A DNA stretch of 64,000 nucleotides from Sandarakinorhabdus cyanobacteriorum (GCF_002251755.1 NZ_NOXT01000121.1:62001-126000), one strand, 5' to 3'. Positions 37,047 through 45,800 are shown, counted from the stretch's first letter. Notes: a model not told the origin generated them from the letters alone. A program made the numbers and translations.

Positions 37047-37412
37047 TCACTTCAGCGTTTTCAGATAGGCGATCATGTCGGCCCGGCGCTTGGCGTCGCC
37101 AATGCCGGCAAAGGCCATGCGGGTGCCCGGCGTTCAGGCCGACGGCCGGGTGAGCCAGGCGTTCATGTTGGCATCGGTCCAGGTGCCGGTGCGCTTTTTC
37201 AGCGCCGCCGAATAGTTGAACCCCGGCACGCTGGCTATACGCCGGCCGGCCACACCCGCCAGCGACGGGCCGATGCGGTTCTGGCCGGCCACCACACTGT
37301 GGCAGGCCTTGCACTGCACAAAGGCCTTCTCGCCGGCTTTGGCATCCTGCGCGGCGGCTGGCGCGGCTGCAGCCAGGGCAGCCAGGGTGGCAAGCATCCT
37401 CATCGTCATCAT
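37047..37412 (-). pseudogene. Class I cytochrome c interrupted by an in-frame TGA
   Basis: A small periplasmic cytochrome c with signal peptide (MMTMRMLATLAALAAAAPAAAQ) and heme motif Cys34-x-x-Cys37-His38 (CKACH). The family pattern NRIGPSLAGVAGR and TWTDANMNAWLTRPSA follows. Codon 93 is TGA (37134-37136). Reading on in the same frame restores the expected end: TPGTRMAFAGIGDAKRR, containing the axial ligand Met99, then DMIAYLKTLK and a natural TGA at 37047. The truncated product would lack the Met ligand and the last helix. An AGGAGA ribosome site precedes the ATG. It is either a recent nonsense mutation, a sequence error or recoding. Confidence 0.8.
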
Positions 37413-37434
37413 CGTGGTTCTCCTCTTGTGGTCA

Positions 37435-37887
37435 TCAATGCTGGTGGACGCTGGCGGCGGTCTCGGCCTTGAACATCACGTCCACCGAGCCGGCACGCGC
37501 AAAGGTCAGCCGGGCCTTGATCATCCGGCCGGCCGGCACCGGCGCCTTCAGGCCGATGAACATCACGTGCAGGCCACCGGGCGCAAAGGCCACGCTGCCG
37601 CCCGGCGGCAGTGCCACCCCGCCCGCCGCGCTGCGCATCTGCATCACCTGGCCCTGCGCCACGGTGCCATGCAGATCAGAACGGTTGGCGGCATCGGTCA
37701 CCACGGCCACCAACCGATCGGCCACGCCGCCGCGGTTGCGAATGACCATATAGCCGGCACCGGTTTTCGATGCCGGGCTGGCCACGCGGATCACCGGATG
37801 ATCGATGTGGATGGGGCCAACGCCATAATCATGGGCGGCGGCCATGGCTGGCAGGCCCAACAGGGCCGCAAATGCCAGGGTCTTCAT
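37435..37887 (-). CDS. PCu(A)C family periplasmic copper chaperone
   Basis: A 150-residue exported protein with signal peptide MKTLAFAALLGLPAMAAA. It has the PCu(A)C copper site: His in DLHGT, Met in VMQMR, then HVM in GGLHVMFIGLK, followed by the family RLTFARAGSVDVMF. Such proteins deliver Cu(I) to the CuA site of cytochrome oxidase or buffer periplasmic copper. A histidine-containing C-terminal tail (SVHQH) may add a site. It is on the same strand as the DUF2946 gene upstream and the cytochrome c downstream, suggesting a copper/respiration group. Confidence 0.88.
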   Translation of the reverse strand: MKTLAFAALLGLPAMAAAHDYGVGPIHIDHPVIRVASPASKTGAGYMVIRNRGGVADRLVAVVTDAANRSDLHGTVAQGQVMQMRSAAGGVALPPGGSVAFAPGGLHVMFIGLKAPVPAGRMIKARLTFARAGSVDVMFKAETAASVHQH

Positions 37888-37939
37888 GAAATCATGCTCC
37901 TGATTGCAACATGGGACCGGCCTGGGCCGGCAGCGGCAA

Positions 37940-38281
37940 TCAGCGGGCGGGCGGCCCCTGGCCTGGCGGGCGCGGGCGGTGCCGATGGGCCTGCATGCGC
38001 TGGCGCAGCACAACTCGCACCGGCATCGCGGGCAGGGCCAGCAAAGGCAGCAACAGCGCCGCCGTCAGCAACAGGGGCTCCAGGGCCAAGGCGAAACCAC
38101 AAGGCTGGTCGGGGCTGCCAGCCGGCGATGCCGGATCAGCCGCCGCCGTGCCACTGCACAGGCTGATCACCATGCCGTCGCCGCTGGCCACCGGCATCCA
38201 GCCGGCCGGCAGGATCAGGCGCAGGGCCAGCGCCGCCACACAGGCAGCGACGAAGAACAGGCCAGGCCGTCGCGCCGTCAT
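37940..38281 (-). CDS. DUF2946-like membrane protein
   Basis: A 113-residue protein with an N-terminal hydrophobic segment (LFFVAACVAALALRLILPAGWMPV), a conserved-looking Cys in MVISLCSG, a second Cys in QPCGFAL, then a second hydrophobic segment (LEPLLLTAALLLPLLALPA) and an Arg-rich tail. This is the DUF2946 layout; members are frequently near copper-handling genes. The ATG at 38281 is chosen for its AGGACAGGGG ribosome site over an ATG at 38305. A role in copper handling is inferred from its neighbour, the PCu(A)C chaperone. Confidence 0.7.
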   Translation of the reverse strand: MTARRPGLFFVAACVAALALRLILPAGWMPVASGDGMVISLCSGTAAADPASPAGSPDQPCGFALALEPLLLTAALLLPLLALPAMPVRVVLRQRMQAHRHRPRPPGQGPPAR

Positions 38282-38323
38282 GCCCCTGTCCTGCCACCAC
38301 GGCATGGCGCCCGCAAGCCCGGT

Positions 38324-39823
38324 TCAGCCGCCGACAAGGCCCAGGGCCTTCAGATCGGCCGTGGCAGCAGCCAGATCGGCATGGGCGACAATCTGCCGGA
38401 AGGCGGCATCCAGCCGGCGCACCTGGGCATCGGCGGCCGCCTCCTCGCGAATATTGACGAGGAAGAAATCCGATGCCCCTTCCTGGAAACGGCGGCGCTC
38501 GGCACTGGCCATGGCGAGCGCGCGGTCCTGCTCATCGATGGCGATGCCCAACAGCCGCCGCGCCTGCCGCGCTGCCACCGAAAGACTGCCGATCTCGACA
38601 CGGATCTGATCCTCGATGAAGCGGCGGCGCTGCTGGAAGCCTTCGATATCGGCCTGGGTCTGGTTCAGGCGGCCGCGCGCCGCGCGCTGCTGGATCGGCA
38701 CGGTCAGGTTCAGGCCCAGTTTCGATTCGGTGCCGGTATAGGCCCGGCCTGCCAGCCCGGCTTCGCCCAGATACTGGTTCACCTCGGCCTTCAGATCCAG
38801 CCTGGGCAGGAAATTGTTGCGATCCAGCGCCAGCCGCTGCCGAGCCAGGCCAATGCGCACGTCCACCACCTTCAGGTCCGGCCGGTTTTCCAGCGCCGCC
38901 ATCACATCCTCGGCCACCGGCAACGGCTGCGGCAGCGCGCGCGGCAGCCGATCGGCCGTCGGCACCACCGGATTGCCGTCCGCATCGCGCCAGAACAGCG
39001 ACAGGTTGACCGCCGCCTGCTGCAACGCCTGTTCGGCCTGCACCACCAGGGTCTGGCGGCGCAGGATATTCTGCTCATTCTCGGTCAACAGGATGGCGGG
39101 ACGCAGCCCTTCGGCCACCTGGCGCTTGAAGCCGGCCTGGCGATCCAGCGCCAGTTGCAACAGGCCCTTGAACACCGCCACGCGTTGTCCGGCGATCACC
39201 CAGTTGTTCCATGCCGCCACGGCGCGCGCCTGCACGCCGATTGCCACCAGCAACCGGTCATTGTCGGCCAATTCCACCTCGCCGGCCGCCAGCGTGCGGT
39301 TGAAGCGGCGCTCATCAATGTCGCGGTCGCGCAGCAGCGAAAACAACGTGCCCACCGTCACCCGGCCATACAACGCGGTGTTGTTGCTGGTTTGCGAGCT
39401 GGGAAAGCGCCCGCGGGCAATGTCATAGCCGGCATAGATATTGCCGCCATTGGCGGCGAGCGGCTGCATCAGCCGCACGCCGGCATCGGCCCCGTCGAAA
39501 AAGCCGGTCGGCCGGGCATCGATCTCGGCGCTGAACAACGTGTCGAACGCGCCTTCGGTGGTCAGCAGCCGGCCCTCGGCACCGCGCACCCGGGCCAGCG
39601 CCTCCAGCAGCTGCGGCGCGTGAAAACGGCTGTTGGCCAGCAACTCGGGCAGGGCCAGCGGCGCTGTCGCCTCTGGCAGCGGCCGCGCCGCATCGCGTGC
39701 ATCCGCCTCCAGCGCCGGGCTGGATCCCGGCTTGCCGCGCGGGGCCTGCCCGGCGGCCGGCACCACCAGCACCAGGGCAAGCATCGGCGCCAGCAGCAGG
39801 GCGGACTTACTTGGCCTTGGCAT
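38324..39823 (-). CDS. TolC-family outer-membrane channel protein
   Basis: A 499-residue outer-membrane efflux protein with signal peptide (MPRPSKSALLLAPMLALVLVVPAAGQ). Two repeated helical/strand halves are seen, with ENRPDLKVVDVRIGLARQRLALDRNNFLPRL-type segments and LGLNLTVPIQQRAARGRLNQ, both characteristic of the TolC fold. The start overlaps the HlyD gene end by 17 bases, so it is the last gene of a three-gene exporter operon (ABC protein, adaptor, channel). The cargo is unknown. Confidence 0.88.
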   Translation of the reverse strand: MPRPSKSALLLAPMLALVLVVPAAGQAPRGKPGSSPALEADARDAARPLPEATAPLALPELLANSRFHAPQLLEALARVRGAEGRLLTTEGAFDTLFSAEIDARPTGFFDGADAGVRLMQPLAANGGNIYAGYDIARGRFPSSQTSNNTALYGRVTVGTLFSLLRDRDIDERRFNRTLAAGEVELADNDRLLVAIGVQARAVAAWNNWVIAGQRVAVFKGLLQLALDRQAGFKRQVAEGLRPAILLTENEQNILRRQTLVVQAEQALQQAAVNLSLFWRDADGNPVVPTADRLPRALPQPLPVAEDVMAALENRPDLKVVDVRIGLARQRLALDRNNFLPRLDLKAEVNQYLGEAGLAGRAYTGTESKLGLNLTVPIQQRAARGRLNQTQADIEGFQQRRRFIEDQIRVEIGSLSVAARQARRLLGIAIDEQDRALAMASAERRRFQEGASDFFLVNIREEAAADAQVRRLDAAFRQIVAHADLAAATADLKALGLVGG

Positions 39824-40883
39824 CGTCTGCCTTGGCGTCGGCCTTCAACTGGCCGGTTTCGGCCGGGCTGGCACCGGGGCGCGTGAACTGCAGCGGGAAA
39901 TCATTCAGCAGGCGCCACAGTTCGAACCAGATCGGCACCGTGTTCATCTGCACCCAGCCGCGCACCTTGGCCCCCAGCCGCACCGAACGTTCATCGGGCC
40001 AGGGATCGCGATCCGGGCTTTCCGTCACCAGCAGGCGAAACAGGCCGTTGGGCGATGCATTCAGATCCACCGCCGCCACCTGGCCATCGAAATAGCCCTT
40101 GGCCACCGACGGCCAGCCGGAAAACTGGATCGCCGGCCAGCCTTCGAACTCCAGGCGCACACGCCGGCCCACATGGATCAACGGCACATCGCGGCCATCA
40201 ACATACAGCTCCACCACCCGGCGCGACTGTTCGGGCACGAAGGTGGCCAGCAGATCACCCTGCTTGACGATGGTGGCGACATCGATGCTGGCCACGCGCA
40301 TGATGCGGCCATCGCGCGGCGCGCGGATCATCTGTTCGGATTGGCGGCGCAGGTTCACGTCGATCTTGTTGATCTCCGCCCGGGAGGAGGCGATCTTGGC
40401 GCGGAATTCCGCCACCTTGATTTGCGCCAGCTCCATGTCGCGGCGGGCGGCCAGCCCTTCGCCATACAGGGTCGCCATGCGCTTCACATCGCGCATCGCG
40501 GTGGCCATGGCCGCTTCGGTGGCGGCGATTTCCGCCAGCTTCTGCGCGCGTTCGGCCTGCAGGCGCTGCAGATAATCGGGATCGATGTCGATCACCCGGG
40601 CAATCGGCTCGCCAGCCTTCACGCGGGCGCCATCGGTGACAAACCAGCGGTCCAGCCGGCCGGGCACCAGCGCGGTGATGTTCTGCTGCCGGTCGCGCGG
40701 GTCGAAGGCGATCACGCTGCCGTTGCCCTGTGCCGTCTGCACCCAGGGCACCAGCGTGATGAACAGCAGGAACAGGGCGATGCCGATCATCACCATCCAG
40801 CCCACCACCCGCATGATGCGCGGCGGGCGCAACCGCGCCAGGGTCTGGAATGCGGCGGCGGTGGCCTGCGGCTCAATCGCCAT
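39807..40883 (-). CDS. HlyD-family periplasmic adaptor
   Basis: A 358-residue membrane-fusion protein. One N-terminal membrane segment (VVGWMVMIGIALFLLFITLVPWV) is followed by a lipoyl/barrel-sandwich half (ITALVPGRLDRWFVTDGARVKAGEPIARV), an alpha-hairpin (residues about 105-185, LAEIAATEAAMATAMRDV, AKIASSRAEINKID), the second lipoyl half (IRAPRDGRIMRV, VKQGDLLATFVP) and a beta-barrel region. It links the inner-membrane ABC protein to the TolC channel. It overlaps the ABC gene by 11 bases upstream and the TolC gene by 17 bases downstream. Confidence 0.88.
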   Translation of the reverse strand: MAIEPQATAAAFQTLARLRPPRIMRVVGWMVMIGIALFLLFITLVPWVQTAQGNGSVIAFDPRDRQQNITALVPGRLDRWFVTDGARVKAGEPIARVIDIDPDYLQRLQAERAQKLAEIAATEAAMATAMRDVKRMATLYGEGLAARRDMELAQIKVAEFRAKIASSRAEINKIDVNLRRQSEQMIRAPRDGRIMRVASIDVATIVKQGDLLATFVPEQSRRVVELYVDGRDVPLIHVGRRVRLEFEGWPAIQFSGWPSVAKGYFDGQVAAVDLNASPNGLFRLLVTESPDRDPWPDERSVRLGAKVRGWVQMNTVPIWFELWRLLNDFPLQFTRPGASPAETGQLKADAKADDAKAK

Positions 40884-42591
40884 CGGTCATCTCCCGGCCG
40901 GCCGCATCGCGCAGCGCATCAAACTCCGCCCGCACGTCGGTGATCCGCTGCTGCGTCAGGCCCAGCCACATCCAGCCATCCAGCGTCACCGCTTCCGGTC
41001 GGTTGGTGAAATAGAGCATGGTGGTGCGGCTGCTGCGCAAGCGGGCAAACACGGCGTTCAGGCGCGCCAGCGGCACCGTGTCGAACAGCGGCGACATCAC
41101 CAGGATGCGCGGTTCCGACAGGATGGATGCGGCCAGCTTCAGCTGCATCATCTTGGCCACGGTGAATGGCGCGCCCGTGGACGACAGGCGGGTCTGCATC
41201 CCGTCGGGCAGCATGGCCACCCGGTCTTCCAGCCCCACCAGCCGCAGCGCCTCCAGATGATCGGCGGCATTGCGATTGGGGTTGGCCAGCGTCAGATAAT
41301 CGCTGATCGTTGATTCGACGATGGCCGCACGGTCCAGCACCATCACCTGGCTGCGCAGCGCCAGCGGGTCCATCATCGCCAGATCGACGCCGCTAATCGT
41401 CACCATGCCGGCGCTGGGGCGGTTCAGCCGCTTCATCAGGTCGGCAAAGGCCCGCTCCATGCCGGGCACGCCCTGGCAGATCAGCCGGCTCGCCTCGGGG
41501 ATTTCCAGGTTGATCTCCGCCTCGCCCGACAGCACCGATGTCTTGACATGGGTGAAGGTCAGCGCGCCCGAACGCGGCGGCGCCACGCCGGCCGGCACCG
41601 GCGGTTCCTGCTGCAGCCCATAAAGCAGCGACAATTCCTCCACCGAGGCGACGGCATCATAAAGATCGTCGAGATAGGAATAGAGGCTGTTCATGCCGGC
41701 AAACACGCCCGACAGGATCAGCTCGGCGGCCACCAGCTGGCCGATCGACAGTTCTTCCTGGATCACCAGCCAGCCGCCCAGCGCCAGCAGCCCGGCACTC
41801 GCGGCGGCATAGAGGAAATAGAGCGCGATGGTCTGCGGGAACTGGTAGCGGAAGTGGGCCGCGTGGGCGTTCACATAATTGGCCGTCACCGCCTCCGCCC
41901 CCTTCAGGGCATAATCGATGTGCCGGGCCGATTTGTAGAAGCCGTTGGAGGCGCCAATCGTCTCCAGAAAATGCGCCGCGTTGTACTTTTCGTGGCTGAG
42001 GTTGATGGAGGTCTTCATCGCCCCCTTCGACCACAGTGCCCACACGGCGGCGAGCAGCGCGATCAGCACCAGATTGAAGGCCAGAAAGAAGGGGTGATAG
42101 AAACTGGTCACCACAAAGCCGACAATCATGCCCAAGATGATGGTGAACCCGCCGATCAGCAGCGACGGGATCGCCTTCTGCATGTTCACCAGCTCGAAAT
42201 AGCGGTTGAACAGGTCAAAGCGGCGCGTGTCGTGGAAAAACGGATCGGCGGCATTGATCACCCGCATGGTCAGATCGGCCACCAGCCGCGCCATGAAGCG
42301 GCGGCGATACAATTCCATCAGATGGATGCGCAGCACCGACAACAGGCCCGACACGATCAGCAGCCCGAACAGCAGCGCCGACAGGGTGAACAGCGGCACC
42401 GGCAACGCCGTGCTGGCGATGCTGTTGATCAACAGCTGCACCGAAACCGGCACCGCCAGGCCCAACAGGGCAATGCCCAGGCCATAGATGATGGCCAGCC
42501 AGAAATAATTGCGTTCCGGCCAGACAATATCACCCAACCAGCGCCACACGAGCCGGTTGAGATCCATCTGGGTAAGGTCCTTGGCGGCCAT
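40873..42591 (-). CDS. ABC exporter with intact membrane domain but degenerate nucleotide-binding domain
   Basis: A 572-residue half-transporter of the type I secretion/exporter class. Six membrane segments fill residues about 25-320 (for example YFWLAIIYGLGIALLGLAV). The C-terminal 200 residues keep the layout of an ABC ATPase but lack every catalytic element. Walker A is GVPGMERA (374-381) with no GKS/T, and the Q-loop position is Asp420. The signature is LSSTG (469-473). Walker B RILVMSP (495-501) has no DE, and Asn530 replaces the switch histidine. There are no stops or frameshifts. AGGAG precedes the ATG. It is first gene of the exporter operon. Confidence 0.85.
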   Translation of the reverse strand: MAAKDLTQMDLNRLVWRWLGDIVWPERNYFWLAIIYGLGIALLGLAVPVSVQLLINSIASTALPVPLFTLSALLFGLLIVSGLLSVLRIHLMELYRRRFMARLVADLTMRVINAADPFFHDTRRFDLFNRYFELVNMQKAIPSLLIGGFTIILGMIVGFVVTSFYHPFFLAFNLVLIALLAAVWALWSKGAMKTSINLSHEKYNAAHFLETIGASNGFYKSARHIDYALKGAEAVTANYVNAHAAHFRYQFPQTIALYFLYAAASAGLLALGGWLVIQEELSIGQLVAAELILSGVFAGMNSLYSYLDDLYDAVASVEELSLLYGLQQEPPVPAGVAPPRSGALTFTHVKTSVLSGEAEINLEIPEASRLICQGVPGMERAFADLMKRLNRPSAGMVTISGVDLAMMDPLALRSQVMVLDRAAIVESTISDYLTLANPNRNAADHLEALRLVGLEDRVAMLPDGMQTRLSSTGAPFTVAKMMQLKLAASILSEPRILVMSPLFDTVPLARLNAVFARLRSSRTTMLYFTNRPEAVTLDGWMWLGLTQQRITDVRAEFDALRDAAGREMTDGD

Positions 42592-42723
42592 GAAACTCCT
42601 GTCGCACCCGCGCGGCACAGCCGGCATTTAGGGGGCGAGCCCCTGTTTGCCAAGGCTTGTCGGCGAAAAAGATTACATCGCCGTAATGCAAGGCCTGCCT
42701 GAACCGGCGCTGTACCGGCCGGG

Positions 42724-44049
42724 TCAGGCCAACTGCCGCAAGCCCTGCGCCAGCCGGTCAACCATCTCGCCAATCTGGTCCGTGCTGATGATCAGCGGCG
42801 GTGACAGCGCGATGATGTCGCCCGTCACCCGGATCAGCAGACCGGCATCGAACATGCTGCGGAAAATATCCTGCCCGCGCGCGCCCGGCGCATCGGGGCG
42901 AGGGCTGAGCTCGATCCCGGCCACCAGGCCGAAATTGCGAATATCGATCACGTGCGGCAGGCCCTTCAGCCCGTGCAGCGCATCCGCCCACACATCCTCC
43001 AGCCCGCGCGCCCGGGCAAACAGGCCTTCGCTGGCATAAAGATCGAGCGTGGCAATGCCGGCCGCACAGGCCAGCGCATGGGCGGAATAGGTATAACCGT
43101 GGAACAGTTCGATCCCCGGCGCATCACCGGGCGCATCGACAATGGCATCATGCACGTGGCGGCTCACGGCCACCGCACCCATCGGCACGGCGGCGTTGGT
43201 CAGCCCCTTGGCCAGGCAGATGAGATCGGGCGTCACCCCGAACCGCTCCGCCGCGGTGGCGGCGCCCAGCCGGCCACAGCCGGAAATCACCTCGTCAAAG
43301 ATCAGCAATATGCCGTGGTGCGCCGTGATCGCCCGCAGCCGCTCCAGATAGCCAACCGGCGGCACCAGCACGCCCGTCGATCCGGCCAGCGGCTCGACGA
43401 TCACCGCCGCGATCGTGTCGGCGCCGTGCAGGGCAATGATCGCCTCCAGCCGATCCGCCAGATCGGCGCCATGGGCAGGCTGGCCGCGGCTGAAGGCGTT
43501 GCGCGCCGGGTCATGCGTGTGCGGCAGATGGTCAACGCCGGTCAGGCCGGGCCCAAAGGCGCGGCGGTTGGTGACGATGCCGCCCACCGAAATGCCGCCA
43601 AAGCCCACCCCGTGATAACCGCGCTCCCGCCCGATCAGCCGTGTGCGCTGGCCCTGCCCCCGCGCCCGCCAATAGGCCAGCGCGATCTTCAATGCGGTAT
43701 CAACGCTTTCCGATCCGGAGTTGGTGAAGAACACCCGATCGAGCCCATCCGGCATGATCCCGGCCACCCGCGCCGCCAGCTGGAAGGCCAGGGGATGGCC
43801 GAGCTGGAAGGTCGGCGCGAAATCCAGCGTCGCGGCCTGCTCCTGGATCGCCCGCACGATCGGCTCGCGGCCATGGCCGGCATTCACGCACCACAGGCCG
43901 GCAGTGCCATCCAGCACGCGGCGGCCATCGGCGGTGGTGTAATGCATGTCCTTCGCCGCTGCGAGCAGGCGCGGGTTGGCCTTGAAATAGCGGTTGTCGC
44001 TGAACGGCATCCACCAGTTCGAAAGATCATTGGGCGCGGTGGCGGCCAT
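42724..44049 (-). CDS. Class III omega-amino acid:pyruvate aminotransferase
   Basis: A 441-residue PLP enzyme of the beta-alanine/omega-amino acid:pyruvate type. The N-terminus WWMPFSDNRYFKANPRLL, the WCVNAGHGREPI segment, the PLP-phosphate site FTNSGSESVDTALKIA, the IFDEVISGCGRLG acidic motif and the catalytic lysine in DLICLAKGLTNAAVPMGAV are all seen. The ATG at 44049 is four bases after the glutathione peroxidase stop, so tdk, peroxidase and aminotransferase form an operon. The true substrate could be beta-alanine, a polyamine-derived amine or another omega-amine. Confidence 0.9.
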   Translation of the reverse strand: MAATAPNDLSNWWMPFSDNRYFKANPRLLAAAKDMHYTTADGRRVLDGTAGLWCVNAGHGREPIVRAIQEQAATLDFAPTFQLGHPLAFQLAARVAGIMPDGLDRVFFTNSGSESVDTALKIALAYWRARGQGQRTRLIGRERGYHGVGFGGISVGGIVTNRRAFGPGLTGVDHLPHTHDPARNAFSRGQPAHGADLADRLEAIIALHGADTIAAVIVEPLAGSTGVLVPPVGYLERLRAITAHHGILLIFDEVISGCGRLGAATAAERFGVTPDLICLAKGLTNAAVPMGAVAVSRHVHDAIVDAPGDAPGIELFHGYTYSAHALACAAGIATLDLYASEGLFARARGLEDVWADALHGLKGLPHVIDIRNFGLVAGIELSPRPDAPGARGQDIFRSMFDAGLLIRVTGDIIALSPPLIISTDQIGEMVDRLAQGLRQLA

Positions 44050-44053
44050 GATG

Positions 44054-44542
44054 TCAGGCTTTCGCCAGCAGCTTCTCGATCTGGTTGCCCAGCGCCTCGG
44101 GCTTGGTGGCCGGCGCAAAGCGCTCCTGCACCTGGCCGTGCGCGTCCACCAGGAACTTGGTGAAGTTCCACTTGATCGCCTCGCTGCCCAACAGGCCCGG
44201 CGCCGCCTTCTTCAGCATCTGGAACAGCGGGTGCGCCTTGTCGCCGTTCACATCCACCTTGGCAAACAGCGGGAAATCCACGTCATAGGTCAGCTTGCAG
44301 AAATTGGCGATTTCCTCCGCATTGCCCGGCTCCTGCGCGCCGAACTGGTTGCAGGGGAACCCCAGCACGGCAAAGCCCTTGGGGCCGTATTTCTTGTGGA
44401 GCGCCTCCAACCCCTCATATTGCGGGGTGAAGCCGCATTTCGACGCGGTGTTGACGATCAGCAGCACCTTGCCCTCGAAATCCTTCATCGAAACCTCACG
44501 GCCATCGATGGTCTTCGCGCTGAATTCATAGACGCTGGTCAT
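44054..44542 (-). CDS. Glutathione peroxidase family thiol peroxidase
   Basis: A 162-residue thioredoxin-fold peroxidase reducing hydroperoxides. The peroxidatic residue is Cys36 in NTASKCGFTPQY, so this is the cysteine rather than selenocysteine type. The conserved Gln and Trp elements are in LGFPCNQFGAQEPG and KWNFTKFLVD. The second cysteine in FPCNQF and a further one in NFCKLTYD may resolve through thioredoxin, as in BtuE-type enzymes. GAAGGGGGCGAAG precedes the ATG at 44542; the longer open frame into tdk is not needed. No signal peptide, so cytoplasmic. Confidence 0.92.
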   Translation of the reverse strand: MTSVYEFSAKTIDGREVSMKDFEGKVLLIVNTASKCGFTPQYEGLEALHKKYGPKGFAVLGFPCNQFGAQEPGNAEEIANFCKLTYDVDFPLFAKVDVNGDKAHPLFQMLKKAAPGLLGSEAIKWNFTKFLVDAHGQVQERFAPATKPEALGNQIEKLLAKA

Positions 44543-44555
44543 GGCTTCGCCCCCT

Positions 44556-45146
44556 TCACGGCTGATACTGCCCACCCAGCGCGGCGGTGAAATGCCGGCG
44601 GCACAGGGCGACATAACGATCATTGCCACCAATTTCGGTCTGCTGGCCAGAGGTGACGGCACGGCCCTGGCCGTCAATGCGCAAATTCATCGTCGCCTTG
44701 CGGCCACAACTGCACACCGCCTTCATCTCGCTGAGCACATCGGCAATGGCCAGCAGGCTGGCGCTGCCTTCAAACAAATGGCCCAGGAAATCGGTGCGCA
44801 GGCCATAACACAGCACCGGAATGCCCAGTTCGTCCGCCACCCGCGCCAGCTGCCATACCTGGGTCTGCGTCAGGAACTGCGCCTCGTCGACCAACACGCA
44901 ATGCACCGTCTCTGTGGCATGGGCCGCAGCGATGGCGGCAAACAGGTCCAGCCCCGGCTCGAACAGCTGCGCCGGCGCGCTCAAGCCGATGCGCGAGGCA
45001 ATGGTGCCCACCCCGGCCCGGTCATCCAGCGCGGCGGTGAACAGCAGCGTGTTCATGCCCCGCTCGCGATAGTTGAAGCTGGATTGCAGCAACACCGTCG
45101 ATTTGCCGGCGTTCATCGACGCATAATAGAAATAGAGCTTGGCCAT
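44556..45146 (-). CDS. tdk: Thymidine kinase (type II)
   Basis: A 196-residue deoxynucleoside salvage kinase. The P-loop is [14 protein letters not shown] near residue 12, the Walker B-like motif [18 protein letters not shown] near residue 86, and the lasso/zinc region has [12 protein letters not shown] and YVALCRRHF. The ATG at 45146 has a GGAAGGCG ribosome site and gives the family start [16 protein letters not shown]; an ATG four codons upstream lacks one. It is the first gene of the tdk-peroxidase-aminotransferase operon. Confidence 0.94.
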   Translation of the reverse strand: MAKLYFYYASMNAGKSTVLLQSSFNYRERGMNTLLFTAALDDRAGVGTIASRIGLSAPAQLFEPGLDLFAAIAAAHATETVHCVLVDEAQFLTQTQVWQLARVADELGIPVLCYGLRTDFLGHLFEGSASLLAIADVLSEMKAVCSCGRKATMNLRIDGQGRAVTSGQQTEIGGNDRYVALCRRHFTAALGGQYQP

Positions 45147-45192
45147 CGCGCCTTCCATGCGCCGGGGCCGGCGGCGGCGTCAACGCCGGCGC

Positions 45193-45732
45193 TCAATCCG
45201 GATCGGGAGTGGCCAGGGCCAGCGCATGATCGGCGACATCCGCCGGCCAGCCAGCCAGGCGCGCCGCCATGGTCGCCGTGTCGCCGGCAAACAGGGCGCG
45301 GATCACCTCCTCATAGCCCGGCAGATCGCCGGCCACGGCGGTGAGGAAGCGATAGCAACGTTCCTGCGCGGCGCGGCGGGCGGCGCGGCCCGCATCCTGC
45401 CGGCGCGCCTCGTCCACCAGCCGGCGCAGCGCCGCCGACGCGCCGCCACGCTGGCGCGCCAGCCAGTCCCACTGGCGCGGCAGCAATGTCACCTCCCGCG
45501 CCGTCACCCCCAGCTTCGGCCGGCCGCGGCCACGAGAAGGCGGCAGATCGGCGGGCGGCGGTTGGCGCGGGTCAACATCCAGCTGCTCACCGCTGGCATC
45601 GTCAAACAACAGCGGCGCCGCCTGATCCGCCGGCCATGCCGCCAGCACCGGCAACACATCGGCCAGCACCCCCTGCGCCACACTGCGGCCATCGGCAAAG
45701 GCGGAACAACGGGTTGACAGGGTGAGCGCCAT
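45193..45732 (-). CDS. DUF2239 family protein
   Basis: A 179-residue cytoplasmic protein of the DUF2239 family, recognised by the central block GRPKLGVTAREVTLLPRQWDW followed by LARQRGGASAALRRLVDEARR, and by the C-terminal LPGYEEVIRALFAGD. The function is unknown. Members look like small helical proteins with a possible nucleic-acid-binding Arg-rich helix. The ATG at 45732 is chosen because it starts the family homology; the open frame runs on upstream through the divergent gene and is spurious. A near-palindrome sits just upstream. Confidence 0.82.
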   Translation of the reverse strand: MALTLSTRCSAFADGRSVAQGVLADVLPVLAAWPADQAAPLLFDDASGEQLDVDPRQPPPADLPPSRGRGRPKLGVTAREVTLLPRQWDWLARQRGGASAALRRLVDEARRQDAGRAARRAAQERCYRFLTAVAGDLPGYEEVIRALFAGDTATMAARLAGWPADVADHALALATPDPD

Positions 45733-45741
45733 GCCGTTATT

Positions 45742-45755
45742 TTTATCCGGGTAAA
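45742..45755. promoter_or_regulatory. Near-palindromic A/T-G/C operator candidate upstream of DUF2239
   Basis: TTTATCCGGGTAAA is a 14-bp inverted repeat with a single mismatched pair, 10 bases before the DUF2239 start and inside the 68-bp divergent promoter region shared with the GIY-YIG gene. The regulator is unknown. Confidence 0.4.
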
Positions 45756-45800
45756 TTAAACGGGTCAAGGCCCAGCCAAAGAGCAACGTGGAGCAGCGCA

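Noticed and set aside
37134-37136. The TGA in the cytochrome gene as a selenocysteine codon
   Set aside because: No cytochrome c uses selenocysteine at this position, and I see no obvious stem-loop of the right type immediately downstream. A nonsense or error explanation is simpler.
40873-41520. The ABC ATPase domain as a frameshifted pseudogene
   Set aside because: The frame is continuous, length and order of conserved blocks fit a complete domain, and operon overlaps are intact. Loss is confined to catalytic motifs.
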